From positions 4,712,001-4,776,000 of the forward strand of contig NZ_CP014546.1 in the NCBI RefSeq assembly GCF_001579805.1: a stretch of 64,000 bases of DNA. Reading direction: 5' to 3'. A model generated the notes under the pieces. The model saw nothing but the letters and a program-made list of their open reading frames with translations, had not been told where the DNA came from and did no database searches. Source of the DNA: Pseudomonas azotoformans (GTDB lineage: Bacteria > Pseudomonadota > Gammaproteobacteria > Pseudomonadales > Pseudomonadaceae). This document shows positions 1 to 9,588 of this stretch, piece after piece; the stretch's first letter is position 1, and every line of letters begins with the position of its first letter. Made by a program: the position numbers and the translations under genes.

Positions 1-1
1 C

Positions 2-169
2 CGCCTCATTACCCTGACCGACGCGGCGCGCAAACGCATGCCCGCCGCCCGCGCGGTCATGCAGCAGGGGACGGCGCAGGCGCTGGAAGGGTTCAGTGAA
101 GAGGAGGAAGCGACCTTGCTGGCGTTGCTGCTAAGGGTGAACGCCAACCTGGAGCGTGCCGGCGAGTAG
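2..169 (+). CDS. MarR-type transcriptional regulator, C-terminal fragment
   Basis: The first bases of the window are the 3' end of a gene cut by the left edge. The 55 visible residues begin RLITLTDAARKRMPAAR and end in an acidic then leucine-rich helix. The LTDAAR-K segment followed by a long helix is the usual end of the winged-helix wing and the C-terminal dimerisation helix in MarR-family regulators. The family is inferred from this tail only; the DNA-binding helix lies outside. The gene converges on the kinase at 131-679 and their last 39 bases overlap on opposite strands. Confidence 0.55.
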   Translation, partial: RLITLTDAARKRMPAARAVMQQGTAQALEGFSEEEEATLLALLLRVNANLERAGE

Positions 170-679
170 CTGTTCGACCGCCGAAAATGCGGTGGCGCGG
201 CGCTGTATCCAGTCGCCACGAATCACCAGGGCGGGCTGCTGATGGTGCTCGATCCACTCCAGGCTGCCCTGGAAAAACGCCCGGCGATCCGCCAGTTGCG
301 GCTGGCAGCGTTGGCCGTCGGCGGTCCATTCCACATCCTCCGGCGACAACAACAGGTGCAGGTCGTAATGGCGGGCCAGCAACTCGCTGTCGAGCCAGGC
401 CGGGTAGTCGCCGAACAGGGTCTGGCTCCAGAGCTTGTTGGTCAGCAGGTGGGTATCGAGGATCAACAGATCAGGCTGTTGGGCGCGGGCGGCGTCTTCC
501 CAGGCCAGTTGGCCACGGGCGATGGCCGGGATGTCGGCCAGGGTGGTGTCGCGTTGATGGTGATCGATGAAATAACGCACGTATTCACCCACCATCAACC
601 CGCCGAAATGCGCTTGCAACTGCGCCGCCAGCCAGCTTTTACCGCTGGACTCCGGGCCGGCCAGTACCACCACCTTCAT
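131..679 (-). CDS. NadR-like ribosylnicotinamide kinase (AAA_28-type ATPase)
   Basis: A 182-residue P-loop protein with Walker A GPESSGKS at residues 8-15, resembling the C-terminal kinase domain of NadR. It probably phosphorylates nicotinamide riboside to NMN in the cytoplasm as part of NAD salvage. The start at MKVVVLAG is chosen because its ATG overlaps the stop of pnuC by four bases (ATGA), which implies translational coupling; a longer reading to 706 would intrude into pnuC. It lacks the N-terminal repressor and the adenylyltransferase domain of enterobacterial NadR, so NMN would need another enzyme for conversion to NAD. The function is inferred from the motif and the transporter next door. 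Confidence 0.8.
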   Translation of the reverse strand: MKVVVLAGPESSGKSWLAAQLQAHFGGLMVGEYVRYFIDHHQRDTTLADIPAIARGQLAWEDAARAQQPDLLILDTHLLTNKLWSQTLFGDYPAWLDSELLARHYDLHLLLSPEDVEWTADGQRCQPQLADRRAFFQGSLEWIEHHQQPALVIRGDWIQRRATAFSAVEQLLAGTLQVGVHP

Positions 680-1239
680 GCGTGCAACGCCGGGTCGGCG
701 CGCCATTCACGCCAGCCTTGCACGGCAATCACGGTGAACAGCGCGTAGAGCGCGGCGGTGAGGTAGAGGCCTTTGTAGAGGAACAGCCCGACAAAGATCA
801 CATCCACGGCAATCCACAACGGCCAGCACTGCACGCGTTTCTGCGCCATCCACATCTGCGCTACCAGGCTGAAGCCGGTGAGGGCGGCATCGAGCCAAGG
901 CTGGGCAGCATCCGTCCAGTGCGCCATGGCGGCACCGAGCAACAGACTGCCGACGGCGCCCACCGCCAGGCTGGCCATGATCGCCGGCACGCCGAGGCTG
1001 GTGACCTGACGCCCTTGCTTGATCGCGCCGGCGCGGGTCCACTGCCACCAACCGTAGACTTGCAGTGCGGCGTAGACCACCTGCAACAGCATGTCGGAAT
1101 AGAGTTTCACGTCGAAAAACACCCAGGTGTAGAGCAACACCATCACCAGGCCGATGGGCCAACACCAGGGGTTTTGCTTGACGGTCAGCCACACGGCAAT
1201 CACCCCGAGGGCGGCGGCGAACAGTTCAAGCCCGGACAT
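676..1239 (-). CDS. pnuC: Nicotinamide riboside transporter PnuC
   Basis: A 187-residue inner-membrane protein with about seven hydrophobic segments and the family hallmarks KQNPWCWPIG near the N-terminus and QVYGWWQW after the third segment. PnuC proteins move nicotinamide riboside by facilitated diffusion, and uptake is made one-way by intracellular phosphorylation. The downstream overlapping kinase supplies exactly that step, which favours nicotinamide riboside over thiamine (the PnuT substrate). The length matches short bacterial PnuC proteins. The gene starts 60 bp downstream of the chemoreceptor stop; no riboswitch was recognised in that gap. Confidence 0.85.
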   Translation of the reverse strand: MSGLELFAAALGVIAVWLTVKQNPWCWPIGLVMVLLYTWVFFDVKLYSDMLLQVVYAALQVYGWWQWTRAGAIKQGRQVTSLGVPAIMASLAVGAVGSLLLGAAMAHWTDAAQPWLDAALTGFSLVAQMWMAQKRVQCWPLWIAVDVIFVGLFLYKGLYLTAALYALFTVIAVQGWREWRADPALHA

Positions 1240-1299
1240 GGAGGTTCCTTGGGAGAGTGGAAGAGGGCGGTGATTGTAAACAAATCACCGCCGTTTCGC

Positions 1300-2934
1300 T
1301 CAGACCTTGAATTGGCGCAGCAGGCCGTCGAGCTGTTCGCTCAGGCCGCGCAAGTGCGCACTCGCCACACTCGACTGTTCCGCCGCCAGTGCGGTGCTGT
1401 GGGACAAGCCGGCGGCCTGGGTGACATTCTGGTTGATGTCTTCCACCACGTGGGCCTGTTGCAGGGTGGCGCTGGCAATCGAGGCGTTGAGGCCATTGAG
1501 GTTGCGCAGCGCCTGGCCGATGGCAGTCAGGCTGGCACCGGCTTGGCCGGCTTGTTCAATAGTCAGTTGCGAGGCGCTGTGGCTGTCGCTGATCACCTTG
1601 ACCGCCGCTTCCGAGTGGCCTTGCAGGCGTTCGATCATGCCCTGGATTTCGGCGGTGGATTTTTGCGTGCGCTGGGCCAGCAGCCGCACTTCATCGGCCA
1701 CCACGGCGAAGCCACGCCCTTGTTCGCCGGCGCGGGCTGCTTCAATCGCCGCGTTAAGCGCCAACAGGTTGGTCTGGTCGGCAATCGAACGGATCACTTC
1801 AAGTACGCTGCCGATCTGGGTACTTTCCGCAGACAGGGTGCGGATCACTTCCACTGCCTGGCTGATGGTGCCGGAGAGCTGGTCAATCTGCTGCAGGCTG
1901 CCGTCGATATTCACCTGGCCTTGTTGGGCCTGGGCTTGGGCGTCGCGCATTTCGCTGGCGGCGTGTTCGGCGTTCTTGGCCACGTCCTGCACGCCGTAGG
2001 TGACTTCGTTGATGGCGGTGGCCACCAATTCCATCTGCTGGGATTGTTGCTGGCTGCGGTCATGGGCCTGGGTCGCGTTGCTGCCCAGTTCCTGTGAGGA
2101 CTGGCCCAGGGCATTGGCGCACACCTGCAATTGGCCCACTACTTGGCGCAGCTTGGCGGTGAAGCTGTTGAAGTGCCGGGACAGCTGGGTGACTTCGTCC
2201 TGGCCGTGGGTGTCGAGGCTACGGGTCAGGTCGCTTTCACCGCTGGCGATGTTGCCCATGGCGTTCACTGCGTCCTGTAACGGTCGCACAATGCTGCGGG
2301 CGATCAGCGAGACCAGCAGCGCCATCACCACGGCGATACCCAGGCCGATGAACGAGGCTTTCCAGACCTGGCCGCTGAACTCAGCCTGCACATCGTCCAC
2401 GTACACGCCGGAACCGATGATCCAGCCCCAGGGTTGGAACAGTTGGATATACGACGTCTTGGCCACCGGCGCTTCGGCGCCCGGTTTCGGCCAGCGATAG
2501 TTGACGATGCCGGCGCCCTTGGCCTTGGCCAGGATCACGAATTCGTTGAACACGGCAAAACCGTCGGGGTCGCGGATGGCCGAAAGGTTCTGGCCGTCGA
2601 GCTTGGGGTTGGCCGGGTGCATGATCATCACGGGCGTGAGGTCATTGATCCAGAAGTAGTCGTCATGGTCGTAGCGCAAGCCACGCACCGCGCTCAAGGC
2701 TTGCTTCTGGGCGGCTTCGCGAGTCATCACGCCGGTGGTTTCGAGGCCGTGATAAAACGTCAGGATCCCGCTGGCGGTCTGCACCACGTGTTGGGTTTGC
2801 TGGCGCTTGGCCTGGTACAGGTCGTCATGAATCTGCTTGAGCATCAGCAAACCCAAGGCCAGCAGCATCAGCACGGCGACTATCAGGATCAGCCACAGGC
2901 GCCGGCTGATCGACATATTGCGCAAACTGTTCAT
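1300..2934 (-). CDS. Methyl-accepting chemotaxis protein with sCache_2 sensor
   Basis: A 544-residue transmembrane chemoreceptor. Membrane segment 1 lies at about residues 11-32 and is followed by a periplasmic single-Cache domain (about 40-190) with [17 protein letters not shown] and the [14 protein letters not shown] motif typical of sCache_2. Membrane segment 2 is at 193-215, HAMP at about 215-268, then the signalling coiled coil with its conserved tip at 383-415 ([20 protein letters not shown]). sCache_2 receptors of pseudomonads such as McpP bind short carboxylates (acetate, propionate, pyruvate, lactate), so a small organic acid is the likely ligand; this is inference. There is no C-terminal CheR-binding pentapeptide. 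Confidence 0.9.
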   Translation of the reverse strand: MNSLRNMSISRRLWLILIVAVLMLLALGLLMLKQIHDDLYQAKRQQTQHVVQTASGILTFYHGLETTGVMTREAAQKQALSAVRGLRYDHDDYFWINDLTPVMIMHPANPKLDGQNLSAIRDPDGFAVFNEFVILAKAKGAGIVNYRWPKPGAEAPVAKTSYIQLFQPWGWIIGSGVYVDDVQAEFSGQVWKASFIGLGIAVVMALLVSLIARSIVRPLQDAVNAMGNIASGESDLTRSLDTHGQDEVTQLSRHFNSFTAKLRQVVGQLQVCANALGQSSQELGSNATQAHDRSQQQSQQMELVATAINEVTYGVQDVAKNAEHAASEMRDAQAQAQQGQVNIDGSLQQIDQLSGTISQAVEVIRTLSAESTQIGSVLEVIRSIADQTNLLALNAAIEAARAGEQGRGFAVVADEVRLLAQRTQKSTAEIQGMIERLQGHSEAAVKVISDSHSASQLTIEQAGQAGASLTAIGQALRNLNGLNASIASATLQQAHVVEDINQNVTQAAGLSHSTALAAEQSSVASAHLRGLSEQLDGLLRQFKV

Positions 2935-3153
2935 CGTCCTGTCACTCCGTGCTTTTTATAATTGTGGGTGCCGCATCGACTTTTCCGCCTTGTCTGATAG
3001 GCTTTCGGCCTGTATTCGGAAAACCTGAGTACTGTCTGATTTTTCACAAGATTTTTGCAGGTCGGGGTTGAAACTCAACACCGCGTCTTGTCGTCAGTGA
3101 ACCATTAAAAAGATTAACGAGGCTTGCCATAGAGCAAGACCTTTGGGGGAAGC

Positions 3154-3984
3154 ATGGATTTTTGGACCGCCATACAGGCATTGATTCTTGGCGTTGTGGA
3201 GGGGCTGACCGAGTTCCTGCCGATTTCCAGCACCGGCCACCAGATCATCGTCGCCGACTTGCTCGACTTTACCGGCGACCGCTTCAACGCGTTCAACATC
3301 ATTATCCAGCTGGGCGCGATCCTGGCGGTGGTGTGGGAGTTTCGCGGCAAGATTTTCGAAGTGGTCAGCGGCCTGCCGACCCAGCGCAAGGCCCAGCGAT
3401 TTACCGTCAACCTGCTGATCGCCTTCCTGCCGGCGGTGGTGCTGGGGGTGATTTTTGCCGACCTGATTCACCACTACTTGTTCAACCCGATCACCGTGGC
3501 CACGGCGCTGGTGATCGGCGGCGTGATCATGTTATGGGCCGAGCGCCGCGAGCATGAAGTGCACGCTGAAACCGTGGATGACATCACCTGGAAAGACGCG
3601 CTCAAGGTCGGCCTGGCCCAGTGCCTGGCGATGATCCCAGGGACCTCGCGTTCCGGCTCGACCATCATTGGTGGCTTGCTGTTCGGGCTGTCGCGAAAGA
3701 CTGCCACCGAGTTCTCGTTCTTCCTGGCGATGCCGACCATGGTCGGTGCGGCGGTCTATTCGGGCTACAAGTACCGTGACCTGTTCCAGCCGGCGGACTT
3801 GCCGGTGTTTGCCATCGGCTTTGTGACCTCGTTCATCTTCGCGATGATCGCGGTGAAGGGCCTGCTCAGGTTCATCGCCAGCCACAGCTATGCCGTGTTT
3901 GCCTGGTATCGCATTGCGTTCGGCTTGCTGATCCTGGCGACCTGGCAGTTCGGCTGGATCGACTGGGCGGCCGCCAAGGCATGA
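3154..3984 (+). CDS. uppP: Undecaprenyl-diphosphatase UppP (BacA)
   Basis: A 276-residue polytopic membrane enzyme that dephosphorylates undecaprenyl pyrophosphate to recycle the lipid carrier for peptidoglycan and O-antigen synthesis; it also gives bacitracin tolerance. Both catalytic signatures are present: the Glu-rich motif [13 protein letters not shown] at 17-29 and PGTSRSGS at 162-169. The length matches the family. The stop overlaps the ATG of the next gene (ATGA), so the pair is probably one transcript. Confidence 0.95.
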   Translation: MDFWTAIQALILGVVEGLTEFLPISSTGHQIIVADLLDFTGDRFNAFNIIIQLGAILAVVWEFRGKIFEVVSGLPTQRKAQRFTVNLLIAFLPAVVLGVIFADLIHHYLFNPITVATALVIGGVIMLWAERREHEVHAETVDDITWKDALKVGLAQCLAMIPGTSRSGSTIIGGLLFGLSRKTATEFSFFLAMPTMVGAAVYSGYKYRDLFQPADLPVFAIGFVTSFIFAMIAVKGLLRFIASHSYAVFAWYRIAFGLLILATWQFGWIDWAAAKA

Positions 3985-4364
3985 TGATCCAGCATCCCCG
4001 TCTGAAAGCGGCGATCTTCGTGCTGTTATGCGCAGCGCCGCTGCTGGGTTCGGTGCTGGTATGGCAGCGCGGCGAGACTGTGATTCCGCTGGCGGCCTAT
4101 GGCGTGGTCAGCGTGATCGCGTTCTTCCTGTACTGGAGCGACAAACGCAAGGCGCGCACTGACAGCTGGCGCACTCCGGAAAACATCTTGCACGCCGTGG
4201 AACTGGCGGGCGGCTGGCCGGGGGCGTTGATTGCCCAGCAGGTGTTCCGGCACAAGACGCGCAAGGTGTCTTACCAGGTGTTGTTTTGGGTGATTGTGTT
4301 GTTGCATGAGGTGTTCTGGCTGGATCAGCTGTTCCTCGGTGGCACCTTGCTCTCAGTGCTCTAG
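3981..4364 (+). CDS. DUF1294 membrane protein
   Basis: A 127-residue protein with two N-terminal hydrophobic segments, then the DUF1294 core: YWSDKRKA at the cytoplasmic loop, W-TPE-LH-E--GGWPGA, a basic [10 protein letters not shown] stretch and a final hydrophobic helix. The family has no established biochemical role; longer members carry a cold-shock domain in front, which is absent here. The ATG overlaps the uppP stop by four bases. Confidence 0.8.
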   Translation: MMIQHPRLKAAIFVLLCAAPLLGSVLVWQRGETVIPLAAYGVVSVIAFFLYWSDKRKARTDSWRTPENILHAVELAGGWPGALIAQQVFRHKTRKVSYQVLFWVIVLLHEVFWLDQLFLGGTLLSVL

Positions 4365-4367
4365 ACC

Positions 4368-4396
4368 TGTGGCGAGGGAGCTTGCTCCCGTGGCGG
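4368..4396 (+). repeat. REP-type hairpin
   Basis: The sequence gtggcgagggagcttgctcc forms the stem GGGAGC/GCTCCC around a TT loop, the layout of Pseudomonas REP palindromes. It starts only a few bases after the stop of the DUF1294 gene, a common REP position. It may act as a transcript 3' end or nucleoid-protein site. Confidence 0.75.
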
Positions 4397-4438
4397 CCTG
4401 CTGGTCGACCGAGCTGTATCAGGTGTAAGCCGATCAAA

Positions 4439-4465
4439 ATGTGGGAGCGGGCTTGCCCGCGAAGG
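4439..4465 (+). repeat. REP-type hairpin
   Basis: This is a classic Pseudomonas REP core, gtgggagcgggcttgcccgc, with stem GCGGGC/GCCCGC. It lies about 70 bp from the first hairpin and in the same orientation, so the two could form a REP doublet. Confidence 0.85.
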
Positions 4466-4529
4466 CTATGTGTCAGGGGCTAGAGCTCTGAGACCGGAGT
4501 ACATATCCATTTCTGCGATAACGGCTGAT

Positions 4530-4815
4530 ATGGGGTCCGCCCTTACGGCGGGTCACTTTTGGAAGAGTCCGAATGCGGCCCAGCCAAAAGTAACCAAAAA
4601 CGCTTCGCCCCACCACTCGGCACCTCGCCTAGGCTCGGTGTGCCCGAACGAAGGCTTGAATCCGTGGGCCGCCGCGATGGGCCATCCTTGGCCCAGCGCG
4701 GCTAACCCGGCGTCCTGCCGGGTTACCCACGGATTCAAGCCTGCGTTCGGCCAGCGCGGTTTACGGGGCGCCTCAGATCAAGATCAAGATCAAGATCAAA
4801 AGCAGAGCAACCGAT
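4530..4815. repeat. Intergenic repeat with long inverted arms and GATCAA-type hexamer array
   Basis: No convincing gene is visible. Two 24-bp arms at 4645-4668 and 4726-4749 match as inverted repeats at 23 of 24 bases. Between them are two smaller palindromes, one at about 4678-4695 around GATGGGCCATCCTTGGCCC and one at 4704-4725 (TAACCCGGC/GCCGGGTTA). To the right, AGATCA is repeated four times in tandem at 4775-4798. The arrangement resembles dispersed non-coding repeats known from P. fluorescens genomes; assignment to a named family would need a genome comparison. Confidence 0.6.
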
Positions 4816-4843
4816 AGTCACTTAGATACCTAGGTGCTTTGCG

Positions 4844-5200
4844 TCAATCGTCCAGCAACAACCCAATCTGCGTGCGCTTGGGCAACTTGCTGACGACAAG
4901 CTGGTGCGAACGCCGCACCAACCCACGCAACTCCTCAGCACCCAGCGGGTAGGGCGTATTCATGATGATCCACTGCGCCCGCGCCAGATACGGCGCCGGG
5001 TGAATGCCTGGGCGGTCCACATGGCCGAGGAACAATTCCTTGTCGACCTTGAACGCCAACGACTCACCCCTTAGGTTCTGCAGCGCGAACATCTTGTTGC
5101 CGGCAATCGAAAACACACGTACGCCGCCCCATTTGTAATCCTCCCGCGCGCCCGGCAGGCTCAGGCAGAAGGCGGCGACTTGTTCTTCGGTCATCCTCAT
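4844..5200 (-). CDS. MmcQ/YjbR family protein
   Basis: A 118-residue protein of the YjbR fold, with LSLPGA-EDYKWGG--VF near the start and a C-terminal SHQLVVSKLPK segment. YjbR proteins have a cyclic-repressor-like fold and are suspected to bind DNA, but no target is established. The ATG at 5200 overlaps the stop of the upstream LysR gene by four bases (ATGA), which supports this start; a second ATG two codons later (5194) is also possible. Two-gene transcription with the LysR gene is likely. Confidence 0.8.
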   Translation of the reverse strand: MRMTEEQVAAFCLSLPGAREDYKWGGVRVFSIAGNKMFALQNLRGESLAFKVDKELFLGHVDRPGIHPAPYLARAQWIIMNTPYPLGAEELRGLVRRSHQLVVSKLPKRTQIGLLLDD

Positions 5201-6111
5201 AGCAGGCGGTCTCCGCAACCTTTGAAACCTTCTTCCAGGTAGTCGATCCAGGCACGAATGGCCGGCAACACGCCGCGACGATGCGGGTACACCGCTTGCA
5301 ACCAGCCGCCAGGCAAGGACCACTCCGGCAGCAGTTGCACCAACCGGCCGCTGGCCAATTCCTCTTCGCAATACATCATCGGCAGCACGGTAAAGCCCAG
5401 CCCCATGATGGCGCTGGCCTTGCGCACGATGAAATCGTCGATCCCCAGCCGGGCTTCCATCGCCAGGTCGTGAGTGTTGCCCTGGGGGTCGAGGATGCGT
5501 TGATGCACCAGGCGATCCGCCTCCAGTGCACCGAGGATCGGTAGCTGCTTGAGATCCTCAAGGGTCGCGACCTGACGGCCGTGCATCAGCGCGGGGCTGG
5601 CCACCAGCACGGTCTGGGCCTGACGCAGGCGCTTGGTCACCAACAGCGGATCCTCATCGCCCAGCTCGCGTACGCGCAGAGCGACATCGATACCCTCGGC
5701 GACCAGGTCGACACGGCGGTTGACCAGGGTCATCTCCAATTGCACCTGGGGATGAGCCGCCAGAAATCCAGCCACCAGTTCCGGCAGGATGTGCTGGGCC
5801 ATGCCCACCGGGCAACTGACGCGCAGCCGTCCACGGGGCTCGCTGGACATGCTGGCCACCGCCTCATCGGCCATTTCCGCCTCCAGCAGCATCGCCTGAC
5901 AATGCCGCAGGTAGCGCTCGCCGACGGCAGTGAGGGTGAGTTGGCGCGTAGTGCGTTGCAGCAGGCGTGCGCCGAGGCGTTCTTCCAGCTCGGCGATACG
6001 CCGCGACAGCCGCGACTTGGGAATCCCCAGCAGCCGGCCGGCGGCAGCGAAGCCACCGGCTTCCACGACTTTAGCGAAATAGTAGAGGTCGTTGAGGTCT
6101 TGCATGGGCAA
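5197..6111 (-). CDS. LysR-family transcriptional regulator
   Basis: A 304-residue LysR regulator. The N-terminal winged helix-turn-helix spans about residues 3-62 (FAAAGRLLGIPKSRLSRRIAELEERLG), followed by a linker and a substrate-binding-like effector domain from about 92. It belongs to the group with PKSRLSRRI and RTTRQLTLT, often linked to oxidoreductases and quinone or aldehyde responses. It could start at Met3 (6105). The dehydrogenase at 6165-7544 lies just upstream on the same strand; whether it is a target is unknown. Confidence 0.85.
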   Translation of the reverse strand: MPMQDLNDLYYFAKVVEAGGFAAAGRLLGIPKSRLSRRIAELEERLGARLLQRTTRQLTLTAVGERYLRHCQAMLLEAEMADEAVASMSSEPRGRLRVSCPVGMAQHILPELVAGFLAAHPQVQLEMTLVNRRVDLVAEGIDVALRVRELGDEDPLLVTKRLRQAQTVLVASPALMHGRQVATLEDLKQLPILGALEADRLVHQRILDPQGNTHDLAMEARLGIDDFIVRKASAIMGLGFTVLPMMYCEEELASGRLVQLLPEWSLPGGWLQAVYPHRRGVLPAIRAWIDYLEEGFKGCGDRLL

Positions 6112-6164
6112 CCTATTGTCCTGTCAGTGGGACGAACTATCCGCGTCTGACGAGGGCAAATCCA

Positions 6165-7544
6165 CTACAAATGTGCGCCAGCCATCAACACGTACTTCAC
6201 GTGCACATACTCCTCGATCCCGTAATAGCTGCCTTCACGGCCATAACCGGACTGCTTGATGCCGCCAAACGGCACGGAAGCAGTGCCCACTGATCCGGAG
6301 TTGAGGATCACCATGCCGGCCTCCAACTGGCGCGACAGGCGCAACGACCGTCCCAGAGCGCTGGTGTAGGCGTAGGCCACCAGGCCGAATTCGGTCTGGT
6401 TGGCGCGGGCGATGACTTCGGCTTCATCCTTGAACGAATAGAGAGCGAACACCGGCCCGAAGATTTCCTCGGTCGCCAGGGGAGAATCGTCCTGCAAGCC
6501 GGTCAATACCGTCGGCTCGTAGAACAGGCCACCTTTGGCGTGGGGCTGGCCGCCCATCAATACCTTGGCCCCGGCGGCCTTGGCGTTTTCCACCAGTCGC
6601 GCCACCTTGTCGAAGCCCAGTTGATTGACCATGGGGCCGACCACAAAGCCTTCACGCAAGCCCTGGTCCACTTCGATCTCGGCCACGGCGTGCTTCAAAC
6701 GCTTGATGAAGTCCTCGAGGATGCTGTGTTGCACGAAGATGCGGTTCGGCGAGATGCACACCTGGCCCGAGTTGCGCAGTTTTGCACTGACCAGTCCTTT
6801 CACCGCTTCGTCGAGGTTGGCGTCCTGGAACACGATAAACGGCGCGTTGCCGCCCAGTTCCAGGGTCATTTTCTTGATGCTCGCTGCGCACTGTGCGGCA
6901 AGCAATTTACCGACGCCGGTGGAGCCGGTGAACGAGATTTTGCGGATGCGTGGGTCGCCGGTCAGGATCTGGCCAATTTCTTTCGGGTCGCCCACCACCA
7001 CTTCCAGGACGCCTGCCTCGATCCCGGCCTTGCGCGCGTATTCCAGCAACTTGAGGGCTGTGAGCGGGGTGTCTTCTGCGGGCTTGATCACCATGGTGCA
7101 GCCAGCCGCCAGCGCTGTGGCGACCTTGCGGGTGATCATCATGAACGGGAAGTTCCACGGGGTGATGGCGGCGACCGGGCCGATGGCTTCCTTGGTGACC
7201 GTCACGTTGGCATTGCGGTCGTGAGTGGGAATGGTGTCGCCGTACACGCGCTTGGCCTCCTCGGCGTACCACTCGATAAAGCCCAGGCCGTAGTCGATTT
7301 CACCGCGGGCTTCGCTCAGGCATTTGCCGTTTTCGCGGCAGAGCAGTTCGGCGAAGGTTTCCTTGTCGGCTTTTACCGCGTCGTGCCAGCGGCGCAGGAT
7401 GTCGCTGCGTTCCTTGGCAAGCTTGGAAGACCAGTCAGGGAAGGCGGCGCAGGTGCGGTCGACGGCAGCCTTGACCTCGTTTGCGGTGTGCTTGGCGACA
7501 CGGCCGATTTCTTCACCGGTGGCAGGGTTGTAGACGATAAGCAT
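6165..7544 (-). CDS. NAD(P)-dependent succinate-semialdehyde dehydrogenase family enzyme
   Basis: A 459-residue class 3-type aldehyde dehydrogenase. The catalytic Cys is at 263 in NSGQVCISPNR, the general base Glu at 229 in LELGG, and the PWNFPF cofactor motif at 129-134. Overall it resembles GabD/Sad enzymes that oxidise succinate semialdehyde to succinate in GABA and related catabolism. It is shorter than GabD (about 480 residues), starting directly at YNPATGEEIG, so a broader semialdehyde range is possible. It diverges from the AraC regulator at 7703 across about 158 bp, a typical regulator-target layout. Confidence 0.85.
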   Translation of the reverse strand: MLIVYNPATGEEIGRVAKHTANEVKAAVDRTCAAFPDWSSKLAKERSDILRRWHDAVKADKETFAELLCRENGKCLSEARGEIDYGLGFIEWYAEEAKRVYGDTIPTHDRNANVTVTKEAIGPVAAITPWNFPFMMITRKVATALAAGCTMVIKPAEDTPLTALKLLEYARKAGIEAGVLEVVVGDPKEIGQILTGDPRIRKISFTGSTGVGKLLAAQCAASIKKMTLELGGNAPFIVFQDANLDEAVKGLVSAKLRNSGQVCISPNRIFVQHSILEDFIKRLKHAVAEIEVDQGLREGFVVGPMVNQLGFDKVARLVENAKAAGAKVLMGGQPHAKGGLFYEPTVLTGLQDDSPLATEEIFGPVFALYSFKDEAEVIARANQTEFGLVAYAYTSALGRSLRLSRQLEAGMVILNSGSVGTASVPFGGIKQSGYGREGSYYGIEEYVHVKYVLMAGAHL

Positions 7545-7702
7545 GGGGGAGTCTCCGAGGGCTGAAAGTGCTGTTTCAGGCTACGCAAATGCGGGATTTG
7601 AGCGAATATCCATTCCAATGTGCTGATTGCCTATTCCTATAAGTCCGTAGCCTCGTCGTGGATTGCGCGTTAACGTGGCGTTTTACGCAAAGGCCCGAAA
7701 AC

Positions 7703-8629
7703 ATGGACCGAACAGGCAGAATCATCGAGCTGATGGGCACCTTGGCGCCTGTGGAAGGCTATAACCTGAGCGCACTGGATGACGTGCGTTTCCTGCGCTC
7801 CAATCGCCCATTGCATCGGGTCCCGGTGCTGTACGACCCCGGCATCGTGATCGTCTGCCAGGGGCAGAAACGTGGTTACCTGGGGGATGAGGTGTATTTG
7901 TATGACGCCCAGCACTACCTGGTGGTGTCGGTGCCGGTGCCTTTCACCATGGAGACCGACGCCAGTGAGGCCGAGCCGATGCTGGCGGTGTACCTGCGCC
8001 TGGATTTCACCCTCGCGGCGCAGCTGATGGTGGCGCTGGACGACTTCCCCGCATTGATCGAGGCCCAGCCACGGGGCATGTATTCGTCACCCATGGATGA
8101 TCGGCTCAGTGAATCATTGCTGCGCTTTCTGCAAGTGATGAGCGTGCCGATGGATGCGCAGATTCTGGGGCCGGCGCTGATGCGCGAGATCTATTATCGA
8201 ATCCTGACGGGCGAGCAGGGTGGCTCGATGCGCGCAGCCCTGAATCGCCAGGGGCAGTTCGGCAAGGTGGCGAGGGCGATTCGTAAGATCCATGGCTGTT
8301 ATCACCAGCATCTGGACGTGGAAGCGCTGGCGCGGGAAGCGATGATGAGTGTGCCAAGCTTTCACGCGCATTTTCGCACTGTCACCGACACCTCGCCGAT
8401 GCAGTACCTCAAGTCAACGCGTTTGCATCAGGCACGCCTGTTGATGCTGCGTAGCGATATCACCGCCGCCACGGCCAGTGCTCAAGTCGGTTACGAAAGC
8501 GCCTCGCAATTCAGCCGCGAGTTCAAACGTTTCTTCGGGCGCACGCCCCAGGCAGAAATCCAGTGGATGAAGCGCACCTATGCGTTGCCCGCACCGACGT
8601 CAGCGTCGATCTATGTGTCGTCGCACTGA
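7703..8629 (+). CDS. AraC-family transcriptional regulator (AraC_N cupin type)
   Basis: A 308-residue protein. Residues 10-180 match the AraC_N ligand-binding cupin ([22 protein letters not shown], then [17 protein letters not shown]). The last 100 residues hold two helix-turn-helix motifs, including [22 protein letters not shown] and [18 protein letters not shown]. The start [10 protein letters not shown] is preferred over an upstream in-frame ATG at 7658 because the intervening residues do not resemble the family. It is divergent from the dehydrogenase (6165-7544) and upstream of azoR; either may be controlled by it. Confidence 0.85.
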   Translation: MDRTGRIIELMGTLAPVEGYNLSALDDVRFLRSNRPLHRVPVLYDPGIVIVCQGQKRGYLGDEVYLYDAQHYLVVSVPVPFTMETDASEAEPMLAVYLRLDFTLAAQLMVALDDFPALIEAQPRGMYSSPMDDRLSESLLRFLQVMSVPMDAQILGPALMREIYYRILTGEQGGSMRAALNRQGQFGKVARAIRKIHGCYHQHLDVEALAREAMMSVPSFHAHFRTVTDTSPMQYLKSTRLHQARLLMLRSDITAATASAQVGYESASQFSREFKRFFGRTPQAEIQWMKRTYALPAPTSASIYVSSH

Positions 8630-8632
8630 GCA

Positions 8633-8652
8633 TTGTCCTGCCAGCAGGACAA
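8633..8652. promoter_or_regulatory. 8-bp inverted repeat between AraC gene and azoR
   Basis: TTGTCCTG and CAGGACAA are perfect inverted arms around a four-base loop, beginning four bases after the AraC stop. No T tract follows on the plus strand, so an operator for the azoR promoter is as likely as a terminator. It lies about 100 bp upstream of the azoR start. Confidence 0.35.
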
Positions 8653-8748
8653 ACAGTCGCATTTCAGCCGTCTAATCGTTTATTCGAATCATCTGTAGGA
8701 TCAACCCCACTTGATCGCCCCGTCGCGATCCTCACTTGGAGATCCCGC

Positions 8749-9360
8749 ATGAAACTGTTGCATATCGATTCCAGCATCCTCGGCGACAACTCGGCGTCCC
8801 GTCAGCTCAGCGCTGGTGTGGTCAAGGCTTGGCAAGCGGCTGAGCCAGGCGTGGAAGTGACCTACCGTGACGTGGCTGCCGAAGGCTTCAACCACTTCTC
8901 CGGCGCGACCCTGGGCGCCCTGGGCACTCCGGCTGATCAGCGCAATGCTGCGCAACAGCACGAAGCAGAACTCAGCGCCAAGACCCTGGCAGAATTCCTC
9001 GCCGCTGACGCGGTGGTGATCGCTGCGCCGATGTACAACTTCACCATCCCGACTCAACTGAAAGCCTGGATCGACCGCATTGCCGTCGCCGGTCAGACGT
9101 TCCGCTACACCGAAGCCGGTCCGGAAGGCCTGTGCGGCAACAAGAAAGTCATCGTTGTGTCGACCTCGGGCGGCCTGCATGTCGGCCAGGCGACCGGTGT
9201 GGCCCATGAAGATTATCTGAAAGTGCTGCTGGGCTTCCTCGGCATCACCGACATCGAATTCGTCCGCGCCCATGGCCTGGCGTACGGTGATGAGTTCCGC
9301 AGCAAGTCCTTGAGCGACGCCAACGTACTCATCAACGAACAATTGTTCGCGGCTGCGTAA
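8749..9360 (+). CDS. azoR: FMN-dependent NADH-azoreductase (quinone reductase)
   Basis: A 203-residue flavodoxin-fold oxidoreductase. The N-terminus [21 protein letters not shown] carries the FMN-phosphate loop. The central [26 protein letters not shown] and STSGG segments are AzoR hallmarks. AzoR enzymes reduce azo dyes and, more physiologically, quinones and other electrophiles with NADH. The start is set by similarity and a family-typical length; an upstream in-frame extension to 8563 runs back into the AraC gene and is not credible. Confidence 0.92.
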   Translation: MKLLHIDSSILGDNSASRQLSAGVVKAWQAAEPGVEVTYRDVAAEGFNHFSGATLGALGTPADQRNAAQQHEAELSAKTLAEFLAADAVVIAAPMYNFTIPTQLKAWIDRIAVAGQTFRYTEAGPEGLCGNKKVIVVSTSGGLHVGQATGVAHEDYLKVLLGFLGITDIEFVRAHGLAYGDEFRSKSLSDANVLINEQLFAAA

Positions 9361-9588
9361 AGCTTAGGTAAAACCGTGCCTTTCCTCGTTTCATTCTGAA
9401 GCGGGACGTCTAAACTCTGTATTCTGATCGCCTCAAAACGACCGGACTACGGAGTTTTTTCGTTTACCCGCTGTCATTACTTTGGCCCAGGTTATGCACG
9501 CATGGGTTTATCACCCGGTCGAGCGCCTTGAACCATGGACTTTTCAACCCGACATGCCGGTTTTTATGCAGCAAAGGTGGACATCCTC

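Noticed and set aside
4553..4738. 61-codon minus-strand open frame in the repeat island
   Set aside because: It spans the inverted arms, has no ribosome binding site and is explained by the repeat structure.
4775..4798. CRISPR array at the AGATCA repeats
   Set aside because: The units are six bases in direct tandem without spacers, and no cas gene is near.
9361..9588. Terminator after azoR
   Set aside because: AACTC and GGAGTT flank a long loop before a T6 run, but the pairing is short and imperfect, so the call is not supported.
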